Source: Cacajao melanocephalus
Lineage: Eukaryota; Chordata; Mammalia; Primates; Pitheciidae
Assembly (NCBI GenBank): GCA_963573385.1
Contig: CAUYLG010051978.1
Span: 28,006 to 92,005 of the forward strand
Direction of reading: 5' to 3'
DNA: 64,000 bases
Shown: one piece after another, positions 1 through 13,449 of the stretch
Layout of the letters: every line of letters starts with the position of its first letter
Position numbering within the stretch: the stretch's first letter is position 1
Notes under the pieces: generated by a model
The model's database searches: none
Told to the model about the DNA's origin: nothing
The model's input: the letters and a program-made list of their open reading frames with translations, nothing else
Program-made: the position numbers and the translations under genes

Positions 1-2540
1 CGTTACCGACTCCACTACATGACCAAGCTTAAATCAGTGACCTTCCAAAGCCTGGATGAGGTTTCACAAAGGGTAGCTGGAGTCCACATGCAGTCTAGGA
101 ACACCAAGCTATGTCTAAGCACCTCAAAGGACAGCACAACTCCATTAGAGAAAAATCTCATGTGGCCCATACATTGTAGACCCTGTAATAAATAAACTCT
201 TCATTTGTCACCCTTATTTAGAAACTAACATAGGATCATGTTCCTAAGTCTTACCCTAAGCTCTGCTTACAATGCTTTTCATTTGAAATCATATACTTTC
301 AAATCCAAAAAACTTTCTATAATTATAATTATACATAATCCAGCACTGCCTAGGACCAGACAAAGACAATAAACCAAATTCCAGTTACCTCCGTCAGCAA
401 ACAGTCTGCCCATAATTTTGTCACAAATGGAAGAGCCTTCTCCCATTCCATCTGCTCAGCAAACTTTCATCTTCCCAAAGGGCTCTTTTAATGTACTTCT
501 AAAGCTGCTTCTGTTGCAAGTACAAACTGCTACACACTGACTCCGCAGTGACATTCTCCCAGAATGCCACTGGATCCCTCAGGGGCTCAGGGAAACGAAC
601 TTGAAAGAAGTTGAAGTAGGACGTCCCCCTCTTCCCAGTCTCCTCTCTCAACACAGCTTCCCTCCAAGAGACCTGCTTCAAAAGTCCAGACCCAATGAAA
701 TCACACATGACCTCACAAACCTCCAGTTTAACTCTTTAAGAGCCAGAAGGCAAGCTGACAGCAGGCAGAAACGGCAACAGTCTAAGTTTATTTGGAGTGG
801 TTGCCGTTTAAGGGAAAGGAAACATTTGTCCAGCATCGTTCCAAACAAAGTAACTTCGGCACTGTTTTGATTTAATAGCACTGAAGTTTTTTGAAGAATT
901 ATTCTACAGACTGCCATTTCCTACAGCACACACAGTCTGGTCCTAAATAAATGACTGAAATGAACAACAAAATAGATTTCAGTTATTTACATTATATACA
1001 ATTCAGCTCTGTTAAATTCACACTTAATCTTATATAATTTTTGTTTTTCCATTTTCATTTCTAGTTTTGTTTTTTCTTCTCGTGGATGTGAACATATTTA
1101 TTGTCCTGTTGTCCAAAGCCTGCTTCAGACATGTAAGTGGCCAGGCAACACTCACAGCTGTCAGACACAGGCAACAACTGCCACAGAAGCATCTGGACAA
1201 CCAGGGACAGACAGCAGGAGCTGGGATCCACTGGAAGCCGTGGCTGCCAGACCTAACCAATGGATGGCAGAGTGTGCATCAGCCTCTAACAGCGAAAGGA
1301 AACCAGCCTTACCTTCAGTTTCTTTTCCATGCTTTTCCTTGGGCTCCTGCTATTTCTGTTGGGATATGGGGATTATGAGAATGTGGAGATTTAAAAGACT
1401 AAAAAATATTTTCTAAACAGAAGTAAAAATTATACACTCGAAGAACATGTAACTTGTCCTTTTAAGAATGTTCTGTTTCACCAGAAAATGATTATACTTA
1501 GCATGCAGTAATTTTATTCCTAAACATATACCCAGCCTAGAGAAGTTATTCCACGTATGCACAAAAGGCCACATGAAGGCTATGTGCAACTGCCATGCTG
1601 TTTGACATAACAAGACAGTCAAAATGCCCATAAATAGAAAAATGAAAACAGACTATAATGTGTTCATACAATGAATACTATACAGCAATTAAACTAAAAC
1701 TAGGGCTGAATCAATAGGAATGAATTTCAAATATTGAAAAAAAAATGTAAAGATAGAAAGGGACAGTCTAAAAATACAGATATGTCCTAAAAAAAGGAGC
1801 CACCACTGCCGGGCAAAGGCAACCTGCACCTATGAAAGAACCCAGACACAATGGCCAGTTTCACAAAAGGAAACAAAAAGACAGCATGTATATGAAGTGG
1901 AAAAACATGTGGAACAACACTGTATAATGATTACAGGTGCACATCTCTATAGGAATGATAATATCAACAGCTCATGGTTACTTCGCTACCTCAGGAAGGA
2001 AAGAGAGGAATGGGACCCAGAGGCAAAAAGAGGAGAGGAGTTTTCAATTCATCTGAAATGCTTTTATTTCCTAAGTGGGATGATGAGATCACAGGTGTTT
2101 ATTATTGTCTACACTGTTTGGTACACCTAAAATGTTACAGAAGCTTTAGAAAGCCAACTGCATAATGGCTACAACCTCTTGGAGTGCAGCAACACTGTTC
2201 CGTCTGGACAATTAACAGAACAGGAGGCAAAGAGGTTAACAATTCCCTTTACTCTCAACTCTCAAGTCCTCAGATCCAAGCAGCTGCTGCTACTTCTGCT
2301 ATGGTTTAGCTCCTTCTATCTGGTATGTCACCCTGCTCCACGCCACCCACAACCCTTTACACATACCCAACTCATCCTTCACAGCCCATCTCAAAAGGCA
2401 GCACTCCCATAAGGGCCTCCGTTACATCCCACGATGCAAGTAGCCTCCACCTCAGAACTGTACAGCCTGGCCCTCTGTGCTCTGCACGAGTTATTTCTCA
2501 AGTTATCTGATCTGCCTGTTTGGGAGACACCTTAATATCT
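1..2540. other. PSD3 intron, largely unique sequence
   Basis: Mostly non-repetitive AT-rich intron. Small minus-strand open frames around 500-900 have no recognisable family features. Apart from the weak candidate exon at 1,313-1,355, I see nothing functional. Confidence 0.6.
1313..1355 (-). other. Candidate 43-nt exon with its own start codon (weak)
   Basis: On the minus strand a 43-nt stretch lies between a plausible acceptor (CCATATCCCAACAG) and a good donor (CTGAAG then GTAAGG). It contains an ATG at 1,330 with A at -3 and G at +4, giving MEKKLK before the donor in phase 0. It lies inside the PSD3 intron on the coding strand, so it could be an alternative or tissue-specific exon. There is no clear promoter on its upstream side, and short splice-like pairs occur by chance in long introns. 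Treat as a hypothesis. Confidence 0.2.
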
Positions 2541-3044
2541 ACTGTAGAGCAGCTGCTCATTAAGTTCTTCATTCAACAAAAACTGAGTGCCCAATATGCG
2601 ATGGCCATTGTGCCAGGGGTTCTCCGAGTCCCAAAACTTAGAACTTGAGAAGATCACGGCCTACCAGAAGGGACAGGCCTGTAGCTAAGTATAATATTAC
2701 ATGCTAAATCCTAAAATAGTTGCTAAGTAAATGCCAACTACGAATAATGAACTTTTTATGATTGTTTCACAACAGTAACTATTCAGTACATCTTTTCTCT
2801 ATACTAAAGACTATAATATTACTCTTGACAAGAAAATGTCACCTTGTTTGCCTTGAGGTGGGACTTCCAAATAGTCATAAACACAATAAAAGAAACTATC
2901 ATTAAACCTCCTCACAGTCAAGGAATCGAAGGCTCTTAGAATTATTCTTACAGACAAAGAACATCTCAAGTCGATTTTACCACAGTCCATTCATACTGGG
3001 TGACTTTGAAGAAGTTTTAAAGACAATATTTTAAGCACTGTTAT

Positions 3045-3215
3045 TACTCACAATAACAGCCAACATTTATTGAGTATTCATTAAGTGCCAGTAAATTATT
3101 ACCCCTTTTCCCAGATAAAAAATTTGGGGTTTAGAGAGAGAATTGACTACAATTTGAACCAAAACAGTCTGACTTAAGAATCCATACTCTTCACCACCAA
3201 ACCATACTGTTTTCT
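3045..3215 (-). repeat. MIR SINE remnant
   Basis: The run contains the MIR signatures CCAACATTTATTGAGT, AAGTGCCAG and a decayed CCCATTTTACAGATGAG-type segment, in antisense order. It is heavily diverged, as expected for this ancient tRNA-derived SINE. Confidence 0.7.
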
Positions 3216-3442
3216 AAGCAGGAAAGTCAATCAATCCCTTTAGTATAGTTTGGATGGGCTCCCTATCACCACCACACCAAAGACAACACAAGAAATCATT
3301 TCTAGGTTCACAGCCAGGAGCACTCACTTTTACAAACCTCTGTTAGGAGAATCCTCCCCTCCAAAAGGAGAGTTACCTTTAACGGGCCCACTCCCCCTGA
3401 GAACAGGGACTGTCTCGACTTTGTATTCTGCCTCTAAGCAAC

Positions 3443-3600
3443 TTCCAGTAAATGCTTCTCAAACTTTCAAGTGTTCATGGATCACCTGGGAAATTGTTAA
3501 AATGCAAATTTTGATTGAGTAGGCCCTCGGTGATGCCTGAGAGACACGTTTCTAATCAGGTCCAGGTGATGTCTATTAGTCTGAGGACCACACCTGGGAA
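3443..3600 (+). repeat. MER5A-type hAT-Charlie element, copy 1
   Basis: Shows the family's ordered landmarks: TCTCAAACTTTCAAGTG, ATCACCTGGGAAATTGTTAA, a GAGTAGG segment, and TCTGAGGACCACACC. Non-autonomous, no coding capacity. Confidence 0.75.
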
Positions 3601-3606
3601 TAGCAA

Positions 3607-3780
3607 GGGGTTGAGAACCTAAGCTGCACATCAGAATCACCTGGGAAGCTTTTAAAGCTATCACTGTCCAGGTGCCACTTGAACAAATAGAATCTCTGAA
3701 GGTGAAGAGTGGAGATGAGAAGCTTATAGAGCTCCCCACATGATTCTAATATACAATCAAGTTTGAGAACCACTGTATTA
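3607..3780 (+). repeat. MER5A-type hAT-Charlie element, copy 2
   Basis: Contains TTGAGAACC, CACATCAGAATCACCTGGGA and ends GTTTGAGAACCACTGTA, the terminal motif of the family. It abuts copy 1 in the same orientation. Confidence 0.75.
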
Positions 3781-3795
3781 CAGCTTTAATACTCA

Positions 3796-3868
3796 AAAAG
3801 TTTGGTCCATGGACCAAACTTTTGTGGTCCATGGTTTGGTCCAAAGGTTTGGTCCATGGACCACTGTT
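3796..3868. repeat. Palindrome and direct repeats of GGTCCATGG
   Basis: Positions 3,796-3,823 form a perfect 28-nt palindrome centred on TTTGGTCCATGGACCAAA. The core GGTCCATGG then recurs at about 3,826 and 3,851. It sits between MER5A copies 2 and 3 and resembles an amplified piece of their terminal GGACCA-type motif. Confidence 0.8.
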
Positions 3869-4018
3869 GCAGACCAGTGCTTTGCAAACTTCCATGTGAA
3901 TGTAAACCACTTGGACCTCTTATTAAAATTCAGATTTGAATGTAGTAGGTCAGGGTGGGGCCAGGAATTCTGGATTTCTAATAAGCTCCCAGGTGAATGC
4001 TGTTGGGTGGCAAGATGG
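3868..4018 (+). repeat. MER5A-type hAT-Charlie element, copy 3
   Basis: Contains AGTGCTTTGCAAACTTCC, AGTAGGTCAGGGTGGGGCC, TTTCTAATAAGCTCCCAGG and GTGAATGCTG in consensus order. Third copy in the same orientation. Confidence 0.75.
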
Positions 4019-4327
4019 TGAATAAAACATCAGAAAATCTCAGGAGTTCAGTGTGTGTGATTTACAAGACTTTCCTTTCATAATTTTAGATTCAGAGACC
4101 AGTAGAATACCTGCAAATAGAGCTTCAGGCACAGGCATAAGACAGCATATGAGGTATGGGAATTAGAAAATGGACGCATTTATCTAACAGTAGACAGGAT
4201 AGAGTATAATATTAATCCTCATTAGCATTCATGAGAAACATATTTACCTTCCTTTGCACCATGGCCACTGTCTGTCTCAAGTACTAAAAATGAAGGCTCT
4301 GCTAACACCTTGAGCCAATTCAATTTA

Positions 4328-6700
4328 CAGACGTACCTTGGAGATATTGCTGGTTCTAGTCCAGAATGCTGCAATAAAGCAAGTATCACAATAGAGACAA
4401 TCATACACATTTCTGGATTTTCTGGTGCCTGTAAGAGTTAGGTTTACACTGTAGTCTACTCAGAGTGCAATAGCATTATGTCTAAAAACTACAGTGTACA
4501 TACCTTCATTCAAAAACAAACTTTATTGCTAAAAAATACTAATGATCATCTGAGTATTCAGCAAGTCCTAATCATTTTGCCGATGGAGGGACTTGCCTCA
4601 GTGTTGATGGCTGCTAACTGATCAGTGTGGTGGTGGCTGCAGAAGGTTGAGGCGGCTGTGGCAATTTCTGAAAATAAGACAAACGAAGTTTGCTCCATCA
4701 ATGGACTCTTCTTTTCACAAACCTGTGAGGCTGCTTGACAGTCCTTTACCCACCACAGAACTTTTTTTTTCAAAATTCAAGTCAGTTCTCTCAAACCCTG
4801 CCACTGCTTTATCAACTAAGTTTATGAAATATTCCAAATCCTGTGTAGTCATCTCAATGAGTTTCATAGTATTTTCATCAGGAGTAGACTCCATCTCAAG
4901 AAAACATTTCTTTATTCATGCATAAGAAGCAACTCCTCATCTACTAAAGTTTTATTATGACACTGCAGCAATTCAGTCACATCTTAAGGCTCCACTTCTC
5001 GTTTTCTTACTATTTCCACCACATCTGCAGTTATTTCCTCTACTGGAAGTTTCAAACCTCTCAGTCATCCATGAAGGCTGGAATCAACATCTTCCAAATT
5101 CCTGCTCATGTTGATATTTTGACCTCCTCCTCCCACAAATTACAAATGTTCTTAATGTCATCTAGAGTGGTGAATCCTTTCTAGAAGGTTTTCAACTGAC
5201 TTTGCCCAGACCCATCGGAGGAATCACTATCTATAGTGGCTACAGCCTTACACAATATATTCCTTCAAAAAGACTTCAAGGTCAAAATTACTCCTGATCC
5301 ATGGTATGCAGAATGGATATTGTGTTAGCAGGCATGAGAACAACATCAGTCTCCTTGTACATCTCCATCAGAACTCCCGGGTGACCAGGTGTCTTGTCGA
5401 TGAGTAGCAGTAATATTTTGGAAGATATCTCTTTTTTCCCCCCTAAGCAGTAGGTCTCAACACTGGGCTTAGAATACTGAGTAAGACATGCTGTAAGCAG
5501 ATGTGTTGTCATCTAGCCTTTGTAGTTCCATTTCTAGAGCACTGGCAGAGTAGATTTAAGCATTAATCTGAAGAGCCATAGGATTTTCAGAATGGCAAAT
5601 GAGCATGAGCTTCAACTTAGTGTTACCAGCTGCATTAGCTCCTAACAAGAGTCAGCCTGTCCTTTCAAGCTTTAAGAAAAGGCAATGACTCCTACTCCCT
5701 AGCTAACAAAGTCCTAGATAGCATCTTTTTCCAATAGAAGGCTGTTTTGTCACCATTGAAAATTTGTTGTTTAGGGTAGCTACCTTTATCAATTACCCGA
5801 GCTACATCTTTTGGATAACTTGCTGCGGCTTCTATATCAGTACTTGTTGCTTCACCTAGTACTTTTACCTTAAACCTCATAAAGAAACCTCTGTTAGCTT
5901 CCAACTTTTCGGCTGTAGCTCCCTCACCTCTCTCAGCTTTCACAGAATTGAAGAGAGTTAGAGCCTTGCTTTAGCTTTGGCTTAAGGAAATGTTGTGGCT
6001 GATTTGATTTTCTGTCTAGACCATTAAAACTTTCTCTATATCAGAAATAAGGCATTTCTCTTTCTTATTATACATGTGTTCAATAAAGTAGCACTTTTAA
6101 TTTCCTTCAAGAACTTTTCATTGTATTCAAAGCTTGGTCATTTTGTGCAAGAGATCTAGCTTTCAGGGTATTTTGGCTTTCAACACACCTTCCTCATTAA
6201 GTTTAATCCTTTCTTGATTTTTATTTAAAGTGAGAGACATGAGACTCTTCCTTTCACTTGAACATTAAGAGGCCATGCAGGGTTATTAACTGTCCTAATC
6301 TCAATATTGTATGTCTCAGGGAATAGGGAAGCCTGAAGAAAGGCAGCAAGAGGGAAGCAGCTGGTTTGGTGGAGCAGTCAGAACACAAAAAACTTATTAA
6401 TAAGGTTTGTCGTGTTACATGAGCATCGTTTGTGATGCCCCAAAACAATGACAATAGTAACATCAAAGATCTCTGACCACAGGTCACCATGACAGATATA
6501 ACAGTAATAAAAAAAAGGTCTGAAATATTGAGATAATTACTAAAATGTGACACAGAGACACAAAGTGAGCACCTGCTATTGGAAAAATGGCACCAACAGA
6601 CTTGTTTGAGGCAGGGTTGCCACAAATCTGTAATTTGAATAAAAAAAAGAGTATCTTCAAAGAGCAACAAAGCAAAGTGCAATAAAATGAGGTTTGCCTG
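4328..6700 (-). mobile_element. Tigger1 DNA transposon, near full length, inactive
   Basis: A 2,373-bp TcMar-Tigger (pogo-like) element. The left end reads CAGACGTACCTTGGAGATAT and the right end AATAAAATGAGGTTTGCCTG, matching the Tigger1 terminal repeats, and it is flanked by TA on both sides (4,326-4,327 and 6,701-6,702). The transposase is on the minus strand and broken by stops and frameshifts. Readable fragments include [14 protein letters not shown] (about 5,750; the family has D-E-T here, so E is now K), [19 protein letters not shown] (about 5,400), and [12 protein letters not shown] just after it. The family's usual length is about 2.4 kb, so little is missing. It cannot encode a functional transposase as read. 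Confidence 0.93.
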
Positions 6701-6702
6701 TA

Positions 6703-8000
6703 GCTCTGTATTTCAGTTTATGGAGAGCTTATAAAGTGAAAAAGAAGATTAAAGTACTGTAAATAAGTCCATTTTCAGTTCAGGCAAATTTGTACTCCTA
6801 TGTAAAATACCTTGAGAGAACAATTTACTTGGGGAAGTCCCTGTCTTTTTTCCTCCCTTTCCTCCGCAAACCAAGGCTCAATGGATAACATCCGGTGTTG
6901 CAAATATGGTGTTAAGTGACCTCTGCTGAGATGAATGTTATCACTTCCTTTAAAAGTTAAATATTGTACTGATATATGAATAAAATATTGTTGTACAATA
7001 TTTTACTGCATCTGGATCAATTAAAGTATTAACCACCATTCCAGTTTTTATTTAGACCTATGATTCTCTTTGTAATCACTTATACCTCCAATGTCCTTTA
7101 TCATTTGATGTCATTCTTTGATCAAAGATCATCCAAATAACAGGCGCCCCACCATGCTCTTCACACCGATATCCACCAATATGCAGGGAATTACTTTGGT
7201 TTGTTTAAGGTTTAAACCACAGAATTAGAATGTCTCCAGGAATAGCTATTTCAAATCCAAGACCATTTCCTGAAGTCATCACTAATTTATAAAAGATGCA
7301 CCAAACAGACAAGGAGGGCACAAGACCACTAAGGCTAGAGCTGTCTGAAGGGCACCGAAAGAACAGTGAGTGCCCAGTGCACTTAGCTTCCATCCTGAGC
7401 TCCCTGACAATCGACCCACTGTTGGAGAAGGGAAAAAGCACAGAAGAGCTGTCAGGAAACTGACCTTAGAGTGCACACTTTTTATAGAGATGGCATTAGA
7501 AGGATACATAAGCACAACCTAAGTGCTTCTGTGTGTGAGCCCCTCACAGTCCCATCCTCAGCCCACTCCTTGCCCCTGAGAGCTTTCTCATGCTCACAGC
7601 TGCAAGTCTCATGTCTACAAGGGTGACTGCAAAGTTTCTCTAGTGACCTTCAGTCCCATATTCCCACCAGCCCTACACAAATAACCCTCTCTCTCCTCCA
7701 ATTCAACCTCTTTAAATCTGATCCCACTAGGCGTTCTCCTATCAACACTGCTACTTCCCCCAACTCTGGTGGAGGGTTTCTTGCTCCAAGCAGTCACCCA
7801 TGCTACAACTCTCATAATCATTTTGACTCAGCCCCACGTGTCCTAGAGTCAAACTTTCATCAAATCCTTGCATCTTTCTTTTTACCAGGCTGTTTCTTAC
7901 CTGTTTTCTTATTATTCCTTAGACTCTTACTTAGACTACTATGAAACCCATGATAGGTTTAAAATAAATATCCACAGACTATAACTTAGCAAAGTCTTAC
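6703..8000. other. PSD3 intron, unassigned
   Basis: No gene or confidently named repeat. The pyrimidine-rich stretch at about 7,530-7,900 could be an old L2-type remnant, but I could not match it firmly. Confidence 0.4.
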
Positions 8001-8019
8001 AACAACATTGTGAATTGTT

Positions 8020-8460
8020 TGATAAGGCTATTTCCATCTCACCAATAAGAAATTAGAAGTTCCACGAATGAAAAGACCTGCCTGAGATCAAGCTGCCAGG
8101 AAAAAGGATGGCTTTACCTCCTTTTTTCTGTCTCAGCTCTCTAAGTTTATTCTGCCTACCACAGTGCACTGTGTTTCATAGAAAGAGAGTGACTTCTAAG
8201 GAAGCCACATAGTAAGTGTCCGACACAGGGGTTCTGTTCATGGCTGAGAGGCAGGATAACTTTTCTTCAGATTATTATTGTTGTTGATATTCATTTGTAG
8301 TTAATTAGTGCCTATTGTATACCAGACATTGTCAGGGCACTTGACTTTCTTGATTTTTGTTTCATCTGATTAATCTTGTTTGTTCTTCCTTCCTTTACAA
8401 GATAGGTATTATTAGTTTCACTTTACACTGGGAAGGGGTCCCAGATTTCATGTATTTATT
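8020..8460 (-). repeat. MIR remnants
   Basis: Two degraded pieces. The first (about 8,020-8,110) has the decayed cleared-with-gaps version of the MIR 'gaggaaactgaggc' segment. The second (about 8,310-8,450) has TAGTGCCTATTGTATACCAG and GATAGGTATTATTAGT in antisense MIR order. Confidence 0.5.
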
Positions 8461-8580
8461 CATAATTACACATCTACAAAGTGAGACAATTTGAAACCAG
8501 GAATAACTGGCTCTGAAACCTAGAAGAGCCCCTAACCAGCCTCAATAAGAAGGAACTCCCTCATAGTTTAAAAAAAAAAT

Positions 8581-10040
<1,460 letters not shown>

Positions 10041-10050
10041 GGAGAATTTA

Positions 10051-10129
10051 TTAGGTTGGTGCAAAAGTAATTGCAGTTTTACCACTGAAAGTCATGACAA
10101 AAACCATAATTACGTTTGTGCCAACCTAA
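10051..10129. mobile_element. MADE1 mariner MITE (miR-548-type hairpin)
   Basis: A 79-nt near-perfect inverted repeat opening TTAGGTTGGTGCAAAAGTAA and closing with TTGTGCCAACCTAA, flanked by TA on both sides (10,049-10,050 and 10,130-10,131). This is the MADE1 element, a small derivative of the Hsmar1 mariner family. Transcribed on either strand it folds into a long stem with a short loop around 10,085-10,096. Known human miR-548 genes come from such copies; whether this one is processed cannot be told from sequence. It lies in a PSD3 intron, so it is transcribed with the gene. Confidence 0.95.
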
Positions 10130-10794
10130 TATTCCTGTTCAGATTTATTGCAGGATTTTATGAGGCTTTTTCACCCTACAGAGTGAGGCGCTTGATGTCA
10201 CAAAGGTATATAATACTTTTAAAGACAAATAGACAGGCACTCAAAAAAAATTTCTTTCTCAACTGGATACTAGAATATTATAGATTTGGAACATTTTCTT
10301 CTTTGACTTGAGTAGAGAGAGTGTTAGAGACAGAATGCTTGTTCTGCGAAAAGGAAAATTGCCTTGCTAAGAGAACTTTTTGTCTGGATCTTAATTTTTC
10401 CTTGTGGTACCTAGGAACAAGCATTCTAACAGAGAGTAACAGGGAAGAACAATGTCCCTCTGGCCACCAAAGGATGGCTAAGCCCAAGATTGGAAGGTGT
10501 TCCTGTGAGAGAGAAGAATCAAGTGCCACAACACCCCAATCACCCTTCCCAACCTCTTGCCCCTTTCGTTAAAGAAACTATGCAGCCGAGAACAATGTCA
10601 TCCTGTGTTCAAAACAAATGACCGTTGAATACTGCCACTGAAATAACCTTTAACGACAAAGTAAAGACACATCTTGAAACTTTAGGATTTAAAAGTAAAT
10701 CTAGGCAATACCAAAGTGAATACATTTTTGTTTTGTTTAAGATATCTGGTCTTGTTCTAAGATCTACCATGAAATCATTATAACTTGGTCCGGT

Positions 10795-11010
10795 TCAGCA
10801 TAGTTCAGTAAGAGCACAGGCTCTGGAGCCTGACTGCCTGTGTTTGAGGGCCGAGTATGTCACTTACCATTCATCTGTGTGACCCTGAGCAATTTACTTA
10901 ACTTCTCTGTACTTCAGTTTCCTTATTTGGAAAATTAGAACACTAATAGTTTCTTTCTTCCTTCTAGTTCATTGTGAGAACTAAGCATCATGTGTTTACC
11001 AAATAAATAA
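10795..11010 (+). repeat. MIR SINE, sense
   Basis: Well-preserved MIR: AAGAGCACAGGCTCTGGAGC, GACTGCCTG, TGTGTGACCCTGAGCAA and CTTCAGTTTCCTTAT appear in the family order. Confidence 0.85.
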
Positions 11011-11019
11011 AACGTATGG

Positions 11020-12940
11020 GCTACACAGGACACACAATTATGTTTAGAGACTAGCTAAAGTAATAATAATTTTTACGAGCTAACGACTAACATTGTATAC
11101 ATTAAAATCAATACTGAATTTCCTTGGATCATGTCTACCAAATATCAAGGAGGCGTGATCAGGGAAGAATTCATTAGTCTTATTCCTTTTCTTTTGAACC
11201 TTTCTAAGAGCTCACTTTACCCAATATGATCAGACCCCCACCACTAGCAAGGAAGCAGGAGAGGCCAGTGAACGCAAATGCAATGGCAGGCATGGGCAAT
11301 TCTTTTACTTATCACTTTTCTTTTCTAAATATATTACTACAATTGGATTTTTTATTTTCCTTTAATTCTAACACTTGGACCCTTGGCACTTGGCTGAGGG
11401 ATAGGCTTAATACCTTGATGTCTACTTCCTTACCTCTGCAGAGGGATGTTTTAATGCAGACAAAATTTTAAAAGGCCAGCTCATTGATCGATTTAAAAAT
11501 TTATGGAAATGTGTTTATTATTGACCTGGTAAACTTTCCCTCAAATTGAACGCATACACCAACAACAACAACAAGAAGAAGCAGCGGTTCTACATTTAGG
11601 ACTTAGTTTCTTAGAAACAGACCATCTCAGACTTCTGGCTTATGGAGACATGGCATGAGAGAAATCAGATCAAAAGAAGAATAACAATATAAGAGACCCC
11701 GCACCTAGAATAGCGAATGAATCTGGCTTAGGAACCGGACAACTTGAATTCTAGTACAGTATCTTTCACTAGAAAGTCATGTAGCTTTGGGTAATACATC
11801 CCACAGAACTGGAATACAGATTCTGTAGTACTAAAAAAGGCTATCTGAGGCCCCTTCAAGTAGTAAAATGTGATAATTCTACAACCCAAAATACTAACAC
11901 AATTATTCTGTGACTGCAACTTCCCCAAATCACCCAGAAAGGCAGAAGGGGTAAAGAAAAATATAAGTTTTCCAGTTTCCTTAAAATTTCTTAGGATCAT
12001 TAAACCTGCCCTACCTTTTAACCTTGAATAGAGACATACATCACAAAATAAAACTTCCTCAATGTATAACCACTTATTATCATATGCCAACCTCAAAGAA
12101 CACAAAGTGGGGGGTCCTGCCAAGCTGGTCTGTCCAAGCCATGGGCAGGGCTCAGGGAAAGGTAGGGTGACCACCAGTCAGGAGTTGTACAGGAGGAGTG
12201 CCCAGGCTGAGGGAGAGGCGGGCTGGCGCATCTCCAAGGTACTTGTTACTTAGCACTAGAATGTGGTCCTTTATCACTAGACAAGATCTCCTGGTTTGAC
12301 AATGCAGGTGACACAGCTGAAACTTTATCTCAACACAGCCTGAAGGATACCACTGTCTAAACCTGAGACGCTAAAATACTATAGCCTACTCCAACACACT
12401 CTCCGAACTGTTTAACTCTGTCCATCCTCAGGACTGGCACTCATGCAGGCCCAAATGATGACAACCTCCTATTCTAAGTGCTCTAAGTGCACAAGCCGCA
12501 CATTTAATAAACCTTTCACCCAATTCCTTCACTGATGTTCATCTCTTGGCTTCACTTACATCCACTTCCTGTGGCTTCTGCAGTGAAGCCTCTCAGCCCA
12601 AAACACTTCAGCTTTCAATTTTGGGATGTATTACCATGTTTGGTCTTAATATAAACAACTTCCACTAACCCTAGAATATTGAGTGGAACTTCAGTGAAAT
12701 TACATGCATACCTGTCCTACAGCATTTTATCACAATTTGCAGTCCTCAGAGATGACGGTGAAAGGGGAAGATTAAGATGGGACCCTCCACTGAGGGGCAC
12801 CCCCTCTCAGGGACACTGTTTTCAGGGATGCCTCCCTCTCCAGGACTCCTCCACTGAGAGACACTCTGATCTCACAGATACAGGAAGTTTAGACATGGAC
12901 TAACCAGGCAACCAGTTCATATGCACACATTTACCCAGGC
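11020..12940. other. PSD3 intron, no recognised element
   Basis: Unique-looking sequence. Contains a short CAA/GAA run near 11,560. A 148-codon minus-strand open frame at 11,728-12,174 has no recognisable domain, splice context or composition typical of coding sequence. Confidence 0.5.
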
Positions 12941-12944
12941 TCTG

Positions 12945-13085
12945 CTTCGTACCATGTACTGTGCGAGGTGCTTTGGTCTCTGTTAACCCTTTAAATCTCA
13001 TGGCCTCACAACACACTGAATCATTAACCCCATTTTGCAAATAAATAAATCAAGTTTCAGAGAAAATAAGTGGCTTGGCCAAGTA
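12945..13085 (-). repeat. MIR remnant, antisense
   Basis: Contains a TGTACTGTGCGAGGTGCTTT segment, then CCCATTTTGCAAATAAAT and GTTTCAGAGAA in antisense MIR order. Confidence 0.65.
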
Positions 13086-13404
13086 ATTCAGACCAAAGTC
13101 TTGTGGTTTGGACACCTTGTTCTTTTTATTCTCACCATGACCCAGTAAGACAACCAATATCCACAATCCATTTTCACAAAGAAATGCATAGCTACAATGT
13201 CACAAGGTGCCAATCCTGAATTTGCCCATCCAATCAGCTATAAACCTACACACTGGTTACAGGAAATGCTCACCACAGGGCAGACTGCTCAAAAAGAGAG
13301 GTTCATTGAAAACTTGTAATATGAATAGGAAAGCACCAGCATTATTTCATATAGCTTTAAACAGCTTTAAAATAGTTTATCACCATTTAACTCCGCCAAC
13401 CAGC

Positions 13405-13405
13405 T

Positions 13406-13438
<33 letters not shown>

Positions 13439-13449
13439 CAAACACACAA
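13405..13449. repeat. (CA)n microsatellite
   Basis: Interrupted run of CA dinucleotides with two AAAC-type interruptions; likely length-polymorphic. Confidence 0.95.

Noticed and set aside
5288..5943. Tigger1 fragments as an active or domesticated transposase
   Set aside because: Frames are broken and an acidic residue in the first catalytic motif is changed; no continuous frame spans the catalytic region.
11728..12174. 148-codon minus-strand frame as an exon or gene
   Set aside because: No family resemblance and no convincing splice sites at its ends.
13405..13449. (CA)n tracts as Z-DNA regulatory elements
   Set aside because: Ordinary dinucleotide microsatellites; nothing in the context supports a regulatory role.
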